A stretch of DNA of 64,000 nucleotides from an uncultured Shewanella sp. (GCF_947501225.1 NZ_CANMUW010000001.1:620001-684000); one strand, 5' to 3'; shown: positions 1 through 9,875, counted from the stretch's first letter. The notes: a model not told the origin generated them from the letters alone. Program-made: numbers and translations.

Positions 1-959
1 TCACAAAACTGGGCTATCTGATTCAGTAAGCCGGTTAGATCGGCAATATGGTCATGCATCGCCTGCGCAGGCGCAATGATATGGTTACTCTTTATCTGGT
101 TCTGCAGCTTGCTGCTGGTCTTGCCAACCTTTTCCAGCCAATCGATGGCTCCTCTTAAGGTCGACTGAGCGCTGGAGAAGTCCCTGGCAACTTTAGGCAG
201 GTGATGTGCTTCGTCGATAATATAGTAAAGCTCTTCCGGATCGGGAAGAATGACGCCTCCCCCTAGCTCCAGATCGGCAAAGAGCAGGCTGTGGTTGGCG
301 ATCAAAACATCCCAGTTGTCTATATCTTCTCTGGCTTTATGGAAGGGACAGTTGCGATGGCTGGCTAATTGACGGTGGCAGCTATGTTTATCGCAGGCAA
401 TCTGTTGCCATAGGTGATCGGGAAGTTGTGTGGTTAGAGTGTCGCGCTCACCGTTCCATCTCCCCTCGTGATAGTCTTTCAATAGGGCTTCGAGTTGCTT
501 GACCTGACTGTTGTCGGGCTTGGTCTGCCACATCGCCATCTGCGTGCCGTTGTCACTACCGACGAGCAACTCAAGTTTAGAGAGACAGACATATCTCTGA
601 CGTCCCTTAACGAGTCCAAAGGAGAAGTCCAGCTCAGACTGGGCAAGAAAGAAGGGAAGATCTTTGTGCAGCAGTTGCTCCTGTAGTGCGACGGTTGCGG
701 TGGCAATACAGACCTTCTTCTTACTGGCTAAGGCGAGTGGAATCGAACCTAAAATATAGGCTAACGATTTGCCGATTCCCGTACCGGCTTCGACGACTAT
801 GATGCGCCTGTGTTTATCATACTCACCGGCGAGGGTCTTAGATATCTCTGCTACGATATAGTTTTGTTCCCTTCGGGAGCGGAAATTAGGTAACGCCGAG
901 GCGATACCTTTATATATGGTGCGAATTTGAGTTTTTACGTCAGCAGATAACATGCGCAT
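1..959 (-). CDS. dinG: ATP-dependent DNA helicase DinG, N-terminal part (cut by window edge)
   Basis: Superfamily 2 Fe-S helicase that unwinds damaged or structured DNA. Translating the minus strand gives an open frame from ATG at 959 to the window edge, about 319 residues, without a stop. Visible features are a Walker A motif EAGTGIGKS (residues 57-65), a cysteine-rich stretch (CDKHSCH then CPFHKAR) where DinG carries its 4Fe-4S cluster, and the DEAH box IIDEAHHLP. The sequence aligns along its whole length with remembered E. coli DinG. A second in-frame ATG at 953 is possible. It is divergent from polB, and a perfect LexA box lies 18 bases upstream of the start, so SOS control is expected. 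The C-terminal helicase half lies outside the window. Confidence 0.93.
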   Translation of the reverse strand, partial: MRMLSADVKTQIRTIYKGIASALPNFRSRREQNYIVAEISKTLAGEYDKHRRIIVVEAGTGIGKSLAYILGSIPLALASKKKVCIATATVALQEQLLHKDLPFFLAQSELDFSFGLVKGRQRYVCLSKLELLVGSDNGTQMAMWQTKPDNSQVKQLEALLKDYHEGRWNGERDTLTTQLPDHLWQQIACDKHSCHRQLASHRNCPFHKAREDIDNWDVLIANHSLLFADLELGGGVILPDPEELYYIIDEAHHLPKVARDFSSAQSTLRGAIDWLEKVGKTSSKLQNQIKSNHIIAPAQAMHDHIADLTGLLNQIAQFC

Positions 960-977
960 ACTAAGAGAGAAATAGAG

Positions 978-993
978 CTGTACATAATAACAG
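978..993. promoter_or_regulatory. LexA (SOS) box
   Basis: The sequence CTGTACATAATAACAG matches the gammaproteobacterial consensus CTGT-N8-ACAG at every fixed position, with an AT-rich centre. It sits just upstream of dinG and about 205 bases upstream of polB; both are LexA targets in E. coli. Given the distances it most directly controls dinG. Confidence 0.88.
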
Positions 994-1092
994 TGATTGC
1001 ATAGCCTTAACTACAAATATTTAGATTATTACGTAATAGACGAGCCGATCTGTCACCCCTGTTGTGCCTGACGCTTAACCGTGAATCATCTG

Positions 1093-1110
1093 AAACAGTA
1101 ATAACTGTTT
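1093..1110. promoter_or_regulatory. Inverted repeat upstream of polB
   Basis: AAACAGT and ACTGTTT are perfect 7-base arms around the spacer AATA. The half-sites face the opposite way from a LexA box, so this is not a second LexA site. It could be an operator for polB; the regulator is unknown. Confidence 0.4.
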
Positions 1111-1197
1111 TAACTTAATGGCTTACAACGTAATGTCTTGCACTTCACTCGGGAAATGGTTTTTTTCAGATCAAAAATAAAGAGTTGATTTACTGTT

Positions 1198-3618
1198 ATG
1201 AATAAAGAGGTGTTGCCCGCTGGCGTATTGAAGGGACGGGTATTATCACGGGAGATAAGTCAGGACTCAGGTTCGCTATGTTTGCACTATTATCTCAAGA
1301 CTGACAATGGACCTGTTCTGGTGAGGGTTCCCCAAGCTGAATTTATCTGCTTCTGTTCCACGGTTAATCTGCAGCAACTACTTTCGATACCCGCTATCGG
1401 TGTTGTGAGAACCAAGTCGCTGAGTTTACAGAATTTCGACTCTGAGAATGTAACTGCCATCTATTGTCAATCCCGGCAAGGCTTCAGGCACCTTACCAAG
1501 GGGGCCATAGATCTGGGGATCTCACTTTTTGAGGCTGAAATAAGGCCTGAGAGTCGTTATCTCATCGAGCGTTTTATCGCCCTGGATGCCGAATTTATGG
1601 GAGAGTTCTCTTCTTCAAGCTCTCGGTTAAACCTTCCGGTATTTACCGCAACCCGTGCAAGAAGGTGCTCTGTTGAGATTAAGCTGACCTCCATATCACT
1701 GGATTTCGAGTGCAGTTTCGATGGTGAGCTCTATTCGGTAGGCCTCTATGGCCGCAATGAGGCAGGTGAAAACTATGAGAAAGTGATAATGGTAGGTAGA
1801 GAAGATGACGTCGCTTTCTATGTTCGTCAGGGGGAACAGAGCGGCGCGGCCGGTTATATAGAGTGGGTAAGGGATGAAAAAGCACTGATCCATGCCTTGA
1901 TAGAGTGGTTTGCCCGCTACGACCCCGATCTCATCATTGGGTGGGCTGTCGTGACTTTCGATCTCGCACTCCTGTATCGACGAGCTAAGCAACATGGTAT
2001 TGCGCTCACAATTGGTCGGGGAGGAGGCGTGCTTGGCTGGAAGGTTGAAGGTAAGTTCAGGCCTGAAACTCTTTACCTTCCCGGCAGGGTAGTGCTGGAT
2101 GGTATAGATTGGCTCAAGGCTGCCTTTTATCGTTTCGATAGTTTCTCATTAGAGTCTGTAAGCCGTGCACTATTGGGCCGAGGTAAGGCGATCGACAGTG
2201 TAGAGAACAGAGCGGGGGAGATCACAGAACTCTTTCATAACGATAAGCTGGCTTTGGCCCAATATAACCTCAATGATTGTCGTTTGGTTTGGGACATTTT
2301 TGAAAAGACTCAGTTGTTCGCCTTTGCCACGGAGCGCTCCAGGCTCACAGGTCTGGAGTTGGGCAGGGTGGGCGGCTCTGTTGCGGCGTTTAATAACCTC
2401 TATCTTCCCCACCTGCACAGGGCTGGATATGTCGCGCCAGCTATGGCCGTAGGTCAGGGGCTGGAGAGTCCGGGTGGCTATGTTATGGATTCAATTCCGG
2501 GCCTGTACAGGGATATTCTGGTGCTGGATTTCAAGAGCCTGTACCCCTCGATTATCCGGACTTTCCTGATTGACCCCAAAGGATTAATCGAAGGGCTGTC
2601 GCTTCCCGATTCTGAAACGGTTGATGGCTTTATCGGTGCTAAGTTCAGTCGGCAGGCTCCTATCTTGCCACAGCTGATAAAAACTTTGGCTGAGCACAGG
2701 GAGGAGGCCAAAGCCGAAAATAATGCGCCACTTTCACAGGCGATAAAAATCATTATGAACTCTCTGTATGGTGTACTCGGTTCGAAAGGCTGCGTGTTTC
2801 ATGATGCTCGTTTGGCGAGCTCTATCACCCTCAGAGGGCATCAGATAATGAAGCAGACAAAAGTATGGATAGAGGAGTTGGGTTATCAGGTGATCTATGG
2901 TGATACCGACTCGACATTCGTCTGGTTAGGAGATAAACCGGCAGAAACAGATCCTGTGAAACTCGGCAATCAGTTGGTCGAAATGGTGAATAATAAGTGG
3001 GTAGAGAAGCTGAAAAAGGAGATGCAGCTCGATTGTTACCTTGAATTGGAGTTTGAGTCTCATTTTGAACAATTTTTTATGCCGACCCTAAGAGGCCGAA
3101 GCGAAGGCTCCAAGAAAAGGTATGTAGGGGCGTACAGGAAGGATGATGGAGAGCTTGAGATCGTTTTCAAGGGGATGGAGCAGGTTAGGAGTGATTGGAG
3201 TCCATTAGCGCGACGGATACAGCAGGAGCTCTATTTCAGGGTCTTTTCTAAATTGGATGTTGTAGGGTTTTTACGTAACGTTATCGATGAGTTGATGACG
3301 GGGAAGCTGGATGATGAGTTGGTTTTCAGCAAAAGGTTACGCAGGGACATTAAAGATTACACCGCAAAGTCGTCGCCACATGTCAAGGCTGCCCAAAAAA
3401 TGTGTGAGCTTTCCAAGGATACCCGCTATTCAAAGAGAGGCACCAGAGTCGATTATTTGATGACAATTAACGGTGCCGAGCCGGTTAAGTTTCGAAGGTC
3501 CGCGATAGATTACGAATATTACCTGAATCGGCAATTGCTACCCATATCTGATCCGATACTTACAGTTTTGAAATTAAATTTCGGTAATATTGCATCCAAT
3601 CAGTTGTCGTTAATTTAA
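1198..3618 (+). CDS. polB: DNA polymerase II (family B)
   Basis: SOS-linked repair and replication-restart polymerase, 806 residues (E. coli 783). The 3'-5' exonuclease has Exo I LDFE (D169, E171) and Exo III YNLND (356-360). Exo II reads WAVVTFD (249-255): the usual Asn is Ala250 while Asp255 is kept, so proofreading could be weakened. Polymerase motifs are intact: motif A LDFKSLYPSI (443-452), motif B KIIMNSLYGVLG (about 517-528) and motif C YGDTDS (567-572). The C-terminus NQLSLI resembles the QLxLF sliding-clamp binding peptide. ATG 1198 gives the family length. It is transcribed away from dinG across a region with a LexA box. Confidence 0.95.
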   Translation: MNKEVLPAGVLKGRVLSREISQDSGSLCLHYYLKTDNGPVLVRVPQAEFICFCSTVNLQQLLSIPAIGVVRTKSLSLQNFDSENVTAIYCQSRQGFRHLTKGAIDLGISLFEAEIRPESRYLIERFIALDAEFMGEFSSSSSRLNLPVFTATRARRCSVEIKLTSISLDFECSFDGELYSVGLYGRNEAGENYEKVIMVGREDDVAFYVRQGEQSGAAGYIEWVRDEKALIHALIEWFARYDPDLIIGWAVVTFDLALLYRRAKQHGIALTIGRGGGVLGWKVEGKFRPETLYLPGRVVLDGIDWLKAAFYRFDSFSLESVSRALLGRGKAIDSVENRAGEITELFHNDKLALAQYNLNDCRLVWDIFEKTQLFAFATERSRLTGLELGRVGGSVAAFNNLYLPHLHRAGYVAPAMAVGQGLESPGGYVMDSIPGLYRDILVLDFKSLYPSIIRTFLIDPKGLIEGLSLPDSETVDGFIGAKFSRQAPILPQLIKTLAEHREEAKAENNAPLSQAIKIIMNSLYGVLGSKGCVFHDARLASSITLRGHQIMKQTKVWIEELGYQVIYGDTDSTFVWLGDKPAETDPVKLGNQLVEMVNNKWVEKLKKEMQLDCYLELEFESHFEQFFMPTLRGRSEGSKKRYVGAYRKDDGELEIVFKGMEQVRSDWSPLARRIQQELYFRVFSKLDVVGFLRNVIDELMTGKLDDELVFSKRLRRDIKDYTAKSSPHVKAAQKMCELSKDTRYSKRGTRVDYLMTINGAEPVKFRRSAIDYEYYLNRQLLPISDPILTVLKLNFGNIASNQLSLI

Positions 3619-3720
3619 TAAGGTACTTCTTAATTTCATGTTTCACGGTTGTTAATTTATGGTGTTAACCCTGCTGCTAAAGCGTTTTAAAGGTGTTTTT
3701 GCTGTCAAAAGGCTGGTTTT

Positions 3721-3750
3721 TTGTGACATTCCTCTTTGAGTGATTACTAA
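3721..3750 (+). promoter_or_regulatory. Possible sigma-70 promoter of the porin gene
   Basis: TTGTGA (3721-3726) and TACTAA (3745-3750) are separated by 18 bases, about 100 bases upstream of the porin start. Both hexamers are imperfect, so this is a suggestion only. Confidence 0.35.
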
Positions 3751-3848
3751 TATTTTGTTAGTCTCAATTGCAATCAGGAAGAAATAAAACAACGGAATGG
3801 CACAAAATAGAATCAAGCAGACTGAAAAACATTAAGGTTAGACATCAC

Positions 3849-5069
3849 ATGAAAAAGACTCTAGTAGCATCCGCATTAGCAGCCGTAATATTTGTACCTT
3901 CGGTTTCGGCAATCGAGATCTATAAAGACGATAAGAATGCCGTAGAGATCGGTGGTTTTATTGATGCGCGCGTTATCAATACTCAAGGTGCTACAGAAGT
4001 GGTAAACGGTGCATCTCGCATCAACTTTGGTTTCACCCGCCAAATGAGTGATGGATGGAAGGCATTCACTAAGCTGGAGTGGAGTGTAAACCCATTCGGT
4101 AACAGTGAAATCAACTACAACAATGACAGCAGTGTTTTTTCTTCTGACAGTGATGAGTTTATTCATAACCGTTTAGGTTATGTTGGTCTGGGTCATGATA
4201 CATACGGTTCACTTACTATAGGTAAGCAGTGGGGCGCTTGGTATGATGTCGTTTACAGCACTAACTACGGTTTCGTATGGGATGGTAATGCTGCTGGTGT
4301 TTACACATATAATAAAGCCGATGGTGCGATCAATGGTGTAGGTCGTGGTGACAATACCGTTCAGTACCGTAATGCCTTCGGTGATTTCAGTTTCGCAATT
4401 CAGGCTCAGTTGAAGCAAGATAGCTTCGAAATTGATGAATTGGTACCAAGCACCGGTCCTTTCCAGGCTACTGAACAAAACTTTATGGTCTCTGGTGGCC
4501 TGACAGGAACAGATGCCAAGAGTGTTACAACAGTTGAGTACAACAATACTTATGGCGCTGCTGTTACTTATGATGCGACCGATCTGCTTACATTGACAGC
4601 CGGTTTCAACCTGGGCGAGTTTGAAGCAACGACGTCACAAGGTCAAAAGTTCACCGAAACTGACTATATCTATGGTGTCGGAATAACATGGGGTGGCTTC
4701 GATAATGACGGTTTCTACGCCGCGGCCAACTTCAACAAGAACGAGTATCATGATACCGATAATATCGGTCGCATGATCCCTGAAGCTTATGGTGTAGAAA
4801 CCTTGGTTTCTTATAAGCTGGAGAACGGAATCCGTCCATTCGTTTCATATAACATTCTTGAAGCCGGCGATGCATATGAAGCTATGTATGGCGGAGACGT
4901 GTTCAAACGTCAGTTTGTTGTAGCGGGTATCCACTATGTTTGGGACGCAAACACAGTGCTGTATATCGAAGGTCGTAAAGACTTCAGTGACTTCAGCGGT
5001 AGTGAAGAAGCTGCTATGTCTATCTCAGAAGATGACGGTGTTGCTATCGGAATCAGATATACGTTATAA
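3849..5069 (+). CDS. Outer-membrane porin (general diffusion type)
   Basis: A 406-residue protein with a signal peptide (MKKTLVASALAAVIFVPSVSA) followed by a porin-type N-terminus (VEIGGFIDARV), many alternating aromatic beta strands and the C-terminal signature GVAIGIRYTL, where a final hydrophobic or aromatic residue is typical. This matches Gram-negative trimeric porins of the OmpC/Porin_4 class, which pass small hydrophilic solutes. The open frame extends 27 codons upstream, but ATG 3849 is preferred because it begins the signal peptide and has AAGG about 12 bases before it. It is monocistronic, ending in a strong terminator. Substrate preference cannot be read from sequence. Confidence 0.9.
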   Translation: MKKTLVASALAAVIFVPSVSAIEIYKDDKNAVEIGGFIDARVINTQGATEVVNGASRINFGFTRQMSDGWKAFTKLEWSVNPFGNSEINYNNDSSVFSSDSDEFIHNRLGYVGLGHDTYGSLTIGKQWGAWYDVVYSTNYGFVWDGNAAGVYTYNKADGAINGVGRGDNTVQYRNAFGDFSFAIQAQLKQDSFEIDELVPSTGPFQATEQNFMVSGGLTGTDAKSVTTVEYNNTYGAAVTYDATDLLTLTAGFNLGEFEATTSQGQKFTETDYIYGVGITWGGFDNDGFYAAANFNKNEYHDTDNIGRMIPEAYGVETLVSYKLENGIRPFVSYNILEAGDAYEAMYGGDVFKRQFVVAGIHYVWDANTVLYIEGRKDFSDFSGSEEAAMSISEDDGVAIGIRYTL

Positions 5070-5090
5070 GATCAGTTTCTTAAATAGTAT

Positions 5091-5117
5091 AAAAAACGCC
5101 CTATACGGGCGTTTTTT
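5091..5117. terminator. Rho-independent terminator after the porin gene
   Basis: Arms AAAAAACGCCC and GGGCGTTTTTT around a 5-base loop form a stem with a T-run. It is symmetrical enough to act in both directions. Confidence 0.92.
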
Positions 5118-5770
5118 ATTGCCTGTAAAATAAACTGACTTCCTTACATAGTTAATGTCTGAAGTCCAGTGATTGCTCAAGGGGGGAGCATAACTTGTGT
5201 GAACTTACGATAACCTGGAGGTTTGTAGCATTTATTGATGAGCAGAACACTGTTATTTATCTTTAAATCAATGGGTTCTTAAGGAAGTGTCTCATCGGTG
5301 AATACATCTGCAGGTGTAACTTAATGTTTACAGTTATGGGGCGTCGATACAATAAATACATAACTACTTAATTATCATTCTGTTATATATGTTTGCATAT
5401 CCATGTAGCAAATTGGTTCAACTTGCACTCTATCTAATTTTATCTATCAAGCCGTACAAAACTGCAACCTTTTGTTTTTATTGCTGTTGTTATATCTCTT
5501 TCACCTTCTTCTGCGATCTTCCCTGTAGCAACTATCGCAATCTCCCCAAAATTTGATATTTAAATCTCTCTATAAAATTCAGATTTTTACGACTCGCTGT
5601 ATACAAAATAGTCGAACAGATATCACTCCTGTAAAAAAAACTTTGAGAATGTTGATTAAATGTTTCATGTATGGTTCTATTTGTTTGCGAATGTACTCAG
5701 GTGTAACGATTTATGTTCATTTGGATACATCTCATAATATAAAAAAAAATAGAGTCCAGGGAGAAACAAC
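5118..5770. other. Long AT-rich intergenic leader
   Basis: About 650 bases between the porin terminator and the TonB-dependent receptor. It contains short open frames without good ribosome sites, which I do not accept as genes. I see no clear Fur box, riboswitch or strong inverted repeat. It is presumably the receptor's promoter and 5' leader; GGGAG lies just before that ATG. Confidence 0.5.
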
Positions 5771-8398
5771 ATGTATAAGAACAGCTTACTAGCTAATTCA
5801 GTGCGTTTTGCACTAATTGGTGGCGCTGCAGCAACAGCTTTTGCAGCACCTACAGTATTTGCTGCTGATGAAGAATCAGCTGATAAAGTAGAACGAATTG
5901 AAGTAACTGGTTCACGTATTAAGCGTAGTGACCTTGAAGGTGCTTCTCCTGTAACAACCATTACTGCCGACGATATGAAGGTTGAAGGTAACTTTACCGT
6001 AGCCGATGCGCTTCGTAACAGTAACCTTAACTCTTTCGGTTCTTTCTCTGAGCGTTCTGGTAGTTCAGCTCAGTCTCAAGCAACCATTAACCTGCGTGGT
6101 GCCGGTTCTTCACGTACTCTGGTATTGATCGATGGTAAGCGTTTCCCTGGTTCACCAACTCTTGGTGGTGCATCGGCAAACCTTAACGCTATCCCAATGG
6201 CAGCTGTTGAGCGTATCGAAATCCTGACCGATGGTGCGTCTTCTACTTACGGTTCTGACGCGATTGCTGGTGTTGTTAACATCATCATGAAGAAGAACTT
6301 CCAGGGTCTTGAGTTTAACGTTGGCGGCGGTAGCCGTGAGCAAGATGGCGGCCTGACAAGTAAAGAGTTCTCGGTTGTTGCCGGTTATGAAATGGATAAG
6401 GGTAACATCACATTTGCCTTCGATCACCAGGATCGTGAAGGTATCTCTGATGCCGCTCGTGATTACACTGCCGCTAAAATCAATGGCGACTACGACACTG
6501 CACAGGCATATGTAGACACTGATGGTTGGTCAATCTATGGTGCTACCGTAGCTGCTCCTGATTTCTCTGAAGCTCAAGCCTCTGCTCAGTGTGACGCATT
6601 AGTTGCAGAGTATGGTTCTGACGTATTCCGTAAAGTTAAGGCTGACGTCGATTGGGGCCCAGGTTCAACTTACTGTATGTATGCATACGGTAACGTATCT
6701 TATAACAAGGCATCGGTTGACCGTAACACTGTCTACGTTGATGCTAACTATGAAGTTGCTGAAGATGTTGAGTGGTTTGGCCGCATCATGTTCACCCAGA
6801 ACAACTCATTCGGTCGTTATGCACCGCCAGCAGCGGCATGGAACAACATGTCAGCCGATAACCCACATAACCCATATGGCGAAGAGACTAAAGGTTACTT
6901 CCGTTGGGTTGATATCGGTACCCGTGACGGTAACGTTGAAGATTACAACCAGGATTACCTGACAGGTCTTCGCGGTACTATCAGTGCCTGGAATGATGCA
7001 GCTTGGGAATTCTACTACCACTACAACAAGGCCGATAACAAGTCTGTTGGTGAGTACTACTTAAGCTACTCAGGTCTTGCTTATAACGAAGCGAATGGAA
7101 TCGATCTAGGTTCTGAAGCCGGCGTTAACAACATGAAGGCGACGACTCTGACTCAGGGCCGCGCAGAGTTCCACCAGTATAACGCTGGTATTAACTTCGA
7201 CGCATTCGAACTACCAGGCGGTGAAGTCGCTCACTACTTCGGTATGGAGTACTTCGAGCAGGATTTCGCAGAGATCTATGATGCACAATCTGAAGCTGGT
7301 CTGATTGGTGGTAGTGCTGGTAACTCAGCGGCCGGTGGTCGTGAAGTTTGGGCTGCATTCTATGAAGCGGCATTGCCAATTGTCGATGACGTAGAGCTTA
7401 ACATCGCGGCTCGTTACGATGACTACAGCGATTTCGGTGATAACCTTTCACCTAAGGCTTCTGTCCGTTGGCAGGCACTCGATAATATCGTTGTACGTGC
7501 ATCATACTCAGAGGCGTTCCGTGCACCGGCACTGGATCAGCTTTATGCAGCGACAACTTTCAGTGCTGACTCAGGTATCGATAACCCATACTGTCAGTCT
7601 AATGGCATCGCAGACTGTCCGACTAAGCAGTATGATACCTACATCAGTGCAAACGCTGACCTAGGTCCTGAAACTTCTGAGTACATCAACTTAGGTGTTG
7701 CATGGGATGTGTTTGATAACTTCGGCGTTAAAGTCGATTACTTCGACCTGAATATCGATAACGTAATCAGCCGTCGTACAATTACTAACGTGATGGAAGG
7801 TATCGCTTCAGGTAAGCTTGAAACAACTGATACTTTCTATGTTGACCGTGCTCCTGGTGTCGATGGCAAGCTAGGTAAGGCGCTAGAAGTTGGTACCGGT
7901 TACGGTAATGGCGATAAGCTGCAGATCAAGGGTATCGACGTTGGCTTGAATGCGAACTTCGAAACTGAAATCGGTGATTTCGGTGTCAACTGGAGCAACA
8001 GTTTCGTTCTTGACTATACAGAAGAAGTTGAAGGTGGTGCAGCGGCTCAAGATACAGCCGGTTGGGCTGGTCAGCCAGACTATAAGTCAGTATTTACTAC
8101 GACTTATACAATGAACGACCACCGTCTGTCTTGGAACATGAACTACACATCTAGCACTTATGAAACTTCTGAAAAGAACGATGCTGGTATTCTTGTTCCT
8201 GATGGAGAGCTGGATTCATGGTTAATCCATAACATCAGCTACACCTATGATATGGGTAACTTCGGAATGGTTATGCTGGCGGTTAACAACTTAACTGACG
8301 AAGATCCAGTACTATCTTCAGACGGTAAGTTCGAAGATCCAGATCTGTATAACAACTATGGTCGTGAGTTCCGTGCGAACTACACAATCAGATTCTAA
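5771..8398 (+). CDS. TonB-dependent outer-membrane receptor
   Basis: An 875-residue receptor. A signal peptide ends near the AxA around residue 31. A TonB box-like ERIEVTGSRI follows (41-50), then a plug domain (SPVTTITADDM, IDGKRFPG, VERIEILTDGASSTYGSDAIAGVVNIIMKK) and a 22-strand barrel ending in phenylalanine (NYTIRF). Such proteins import large or scarce ligands using energy from TonB-ExbB-ExbD. The KRSDLEGASP N-terminus and large size resemble the Shewanella/Alteromonadales receptors used for peptides, sugars or other organics as much as siderophore receptors. No Fur box is seen nearby, so I do not call the ligand iron. It stands alone, between two terminators, upstream of the TonB2 operon. 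Confidence 0.93.
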   Translation: MYKNSLLANSVRFALIGGAAATAFAAPTVFAADEESADKVERIEVTGSRIKRSDLEGASPVTTITADDMKVEGNFTVADALRNSNLNSFGSFSERSGSSAQSQATINLRGAGSSRTLVLIDGKRFPGSPTLGGASANLNAIPMAAVERIEILTDGASSTYGSDAIAGVVNIIMKKNFQGLEFNVGGGSREQDGGLTSKEFSVVAGYEMDKGNITFAFDHQDREGISDAARDYTAAKINGDYDTAQAYVDTDGWSIYGATVAAPDFSEAQASAQCDALVAEYGSDVFRKVKADVDWGPGSTYCMYAYGNVSYNKASVDRNTVYVDANYEVAEDVEWFGRIMFTQNNSFGRYAPPAAAWNNMSADNPHNPYGEETKGYFRWVDIGTRDGNVEDYNQDYLTGLRGTISAWNDAAWEFYYHYNKADNKSVGEYYLSYSGLAYNEANGIDLGSEAGVNNMKATTLTQGRAEFHQYNAGINFDAFELPGGEVAHYFGMEYFEQDFAEIYDAQSEAGLIGGSAGNSAAGGREVWAAFYEAALPIVDDVELNIAARYDDYSDFGDNLSPKASVRWQALDNIVVRASYSEAFRAPALDQLYAATTFSADSGIDNPYCQSNGIADCPTKQYDTYISANADLGPETSEYINLGVAWDVFDNFGVKVDYFDLNIDNVISRRTITNVMEGIASGKLETTDTFYVDRAPGVDGKLGKALEVGTGYGNGDKLQIKGIDVGLNANFETEIGDFGVNWSNSFVLDYTEEVEGGAAAQDTAGWAGQPDYKSVFTTTYTMNDHRLSWNMNYTSSTYETSEKNDAGILVPDGELDSWLIHNISYTYDMGNFGMVMLAVNNLTDEDPVLSSDGKFEDPDLYNNYGREFRANYTIRF

Positions 8399-8423
8399 GA
8401 GCTAAGTTCTTAAAAAAATAATG

Positions 8424-8450
8424 AAAAAGACCCGAAAGGGTCTTTTTTTT
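8424..8450 (+). terminator. Rho-independent terminator after the receptor gene
   Basis: AAAAAGACCC, loop GAAA, GGGTCTTTTT with a T8 tail: a classic GNRA-loop terminator. Confidence 0.93.
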
Positions 8451-8502
8451 TACTGCATTTCTGTATTATCTTCAAATAATTACAATAGCGAGAGTGAGTA
8501 GT

Positions 8503-9459
8503 ATGAACAGCCATTGGAGCGATTATTGGGAACAAGGGCATCTGACCTCTTTTGGTGAGAGCTTTACCGGTAACTATACCGGGGTGTTAAATAAATTATG
8601 GACACCTCACTTCGCCGAGTTAAAAGATGATTTTAAGGTACTGGATCTCGCGACCGGTAACGGTGCCTTACCTTTGATGGTAAGCGACGCTATAAAAAAC
8701 GGGAAAAAGAGAGGTGAGGTGATAGGTGTCGATCTGGCAAATATCAAGACCGATATCGACTCACACAATTTGGCTGAAAACCTCAGTGTTCAATTGATCT
8801 CCAATATCGACTGTATCGATCTTCCTTTCGACAATGAGCATTTTTCTCTGGTGATCTCTCAATATGGTATCGAGTATGCCGACCTTAACAAAGCACTTCC
8901 CGAGGCATTAAGAGTGCTTGAGACTAACGGGCGACTCGCACTGGTGATGCACCATGAGAACTCGCTGATTCTCAACAGAAACCGTCGAATACTGTCGATT
9001 GTGAAGTCTGATGAGGCACAAGAGATATTCAAACTGCTTAACGGTATCGTTGAGAAGATGGGAGAGGTAAAGAGTAAGCAGGATCTGGATAGAGCTAAGC
9101 AGGATCAGAGTTGCGAGGCGCTAAGAAAACAGCTTAATGCCTCGATCGGTGTGCTGGTTAACAGAGATGAGTCGGCACTTAAAGACTCTGAATTATTGAA
9201 TTATGTCGCGACCCTGTTTCAGACAGGATTATTCTGGAGTCTGGAGAAGAAAAAAAACTATATTAGATTCGCAACAGAGCAGATAAAAACCTTGGATATA
9301 AGATTATCTGAACTGATCGATGCAGCACAATCTGAAGCGTCACTCGCAGAGTTGATAAAACTGATCCCACAGCACAGCGCTTCACTGGAGCGGCTTTCAA
9401 CGGTCGTCGATGAAAACAGTGACACCTTGGGTTGGAATCTATTGATTAATAAAAAATAG
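8503..9459 (+). CDS. Class I SAM-dependent methyltransferase
   Basis: A 318-residue protein with a Rossmann-type methyltransferase domain: motif I VLDLATGNGALPL (about residues 47-59), acidic motif II GVDLAN, and motif IV-like LPFDNEHFSLVISQYGIEY. The C-terminal third is helical and charged with no recognised motif. The start is ATG 8503, since GAGAG about 8 bases upstream fits it better than GTG 8494. The substrate is unknown; the layout resembles methyltransferases for small molecules (Methyltransf_11 type). It follows the receptor's terminator, so it has its own promoter. Confidence 0.8.
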   Translation: MNSHWSDYWEQGHLTSFGESFTGNYTGVLNKLWTPHFAELKDDFKVLDLATGNGALPLMVSDAIKNGKKRGEVIGVDLANIKTDIDSHNLAENLSVQLISNIDCIDLPFDNEHFSLVISQYGIEYADLNKALPEALRVLETNGRLALVMHHENSLILNRNRRILSIVKSDEAQEIFKLLNGIVEKMGEVKSKQDLDRAKQDQSCEALRKQLNASIGVLVNRDESALKDSELLNYVATLFQTGLFWSLEKKKNYIRFATEQIKTLDIRLSELIDAAQSEASLAELIKLIPQHSASLERLSTVVDENSDTLGWNLLINKK

Positions 9460-9644
9460 TTACTAAATGATAAACAACATCATTCACTTGGTTGGTTAAA
9501 TTTTGTCTTTGGCGCAGATCTACTTTTACAGCAATGCGTGATCTGCGGCCAATTTCCCAGATCACCGCTTGTGAGTTTGATGTAAAACGTTTAATTAGCG
9601 CGATTTCGACAATAAATCTTCTTAATTAGCCCTGTAAATGTATA

Positions 9645-9657
9645 CTGGTATAACCAG
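9645..9657. promoter_or_regulatory. FadR-like palindrome
   Basis: CTGGTATAACCAG is a perfect 5-3-5 palindrome with the same half-sites as the FadR operator core (CTGGTnnnACCAG). It is about 400 bases upstream of the TonB2 operon and 190 after the methyltransferase gene, so its target is unclear. Confidence 0.35.
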
Positions 9658-9857
9658 CTTTTGTTAATTAAGTGTTAAATTGTTGAGTGGGGTGTTAACA
9701 TCTTAAAAGCCTTTAAAAACATATGATAAGGTGGTATTTGACGTTTTTTTTATTACTCCATTGTTAATGTAAATTTTACTTACTTGTCTAAAAAACTCCC
9801 TTTTGCTTCTTTTCCATCCTTTAAGCTCGGTTTCTGATAGTTTTAGACCGCTTCAAT

Positions 9858-9875
9858 TGTTGACACAGGTCAACA
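9858..9875. promoter_or_regulatory. CRP/FNR-type palindrome upstream of the TonB2 operon
   Basis: TGTTGAC and GTCAACA are perfect 7-base arms around ACAG. The TTGAC-N4-GTCAA core has the geometry of CRP/FNR-family sites, but with C/G where FNR has T/A. It overlaps a TTGACA hexamer (9861-9866) that could be a -35 element. The regulator is unknown. Confidence 0.5.

Noticed and set aside
479..706. Short open frames on both strands inside the left end
   Set aside because: They lie inside dinG, whose reading frame continues to the window edge with clear helicase motifs.
5553..5792. 79-codon frame upstream of the receptor
   Set aside because: No ribosome site, odd composition, and overlap with the receptor start and leader.
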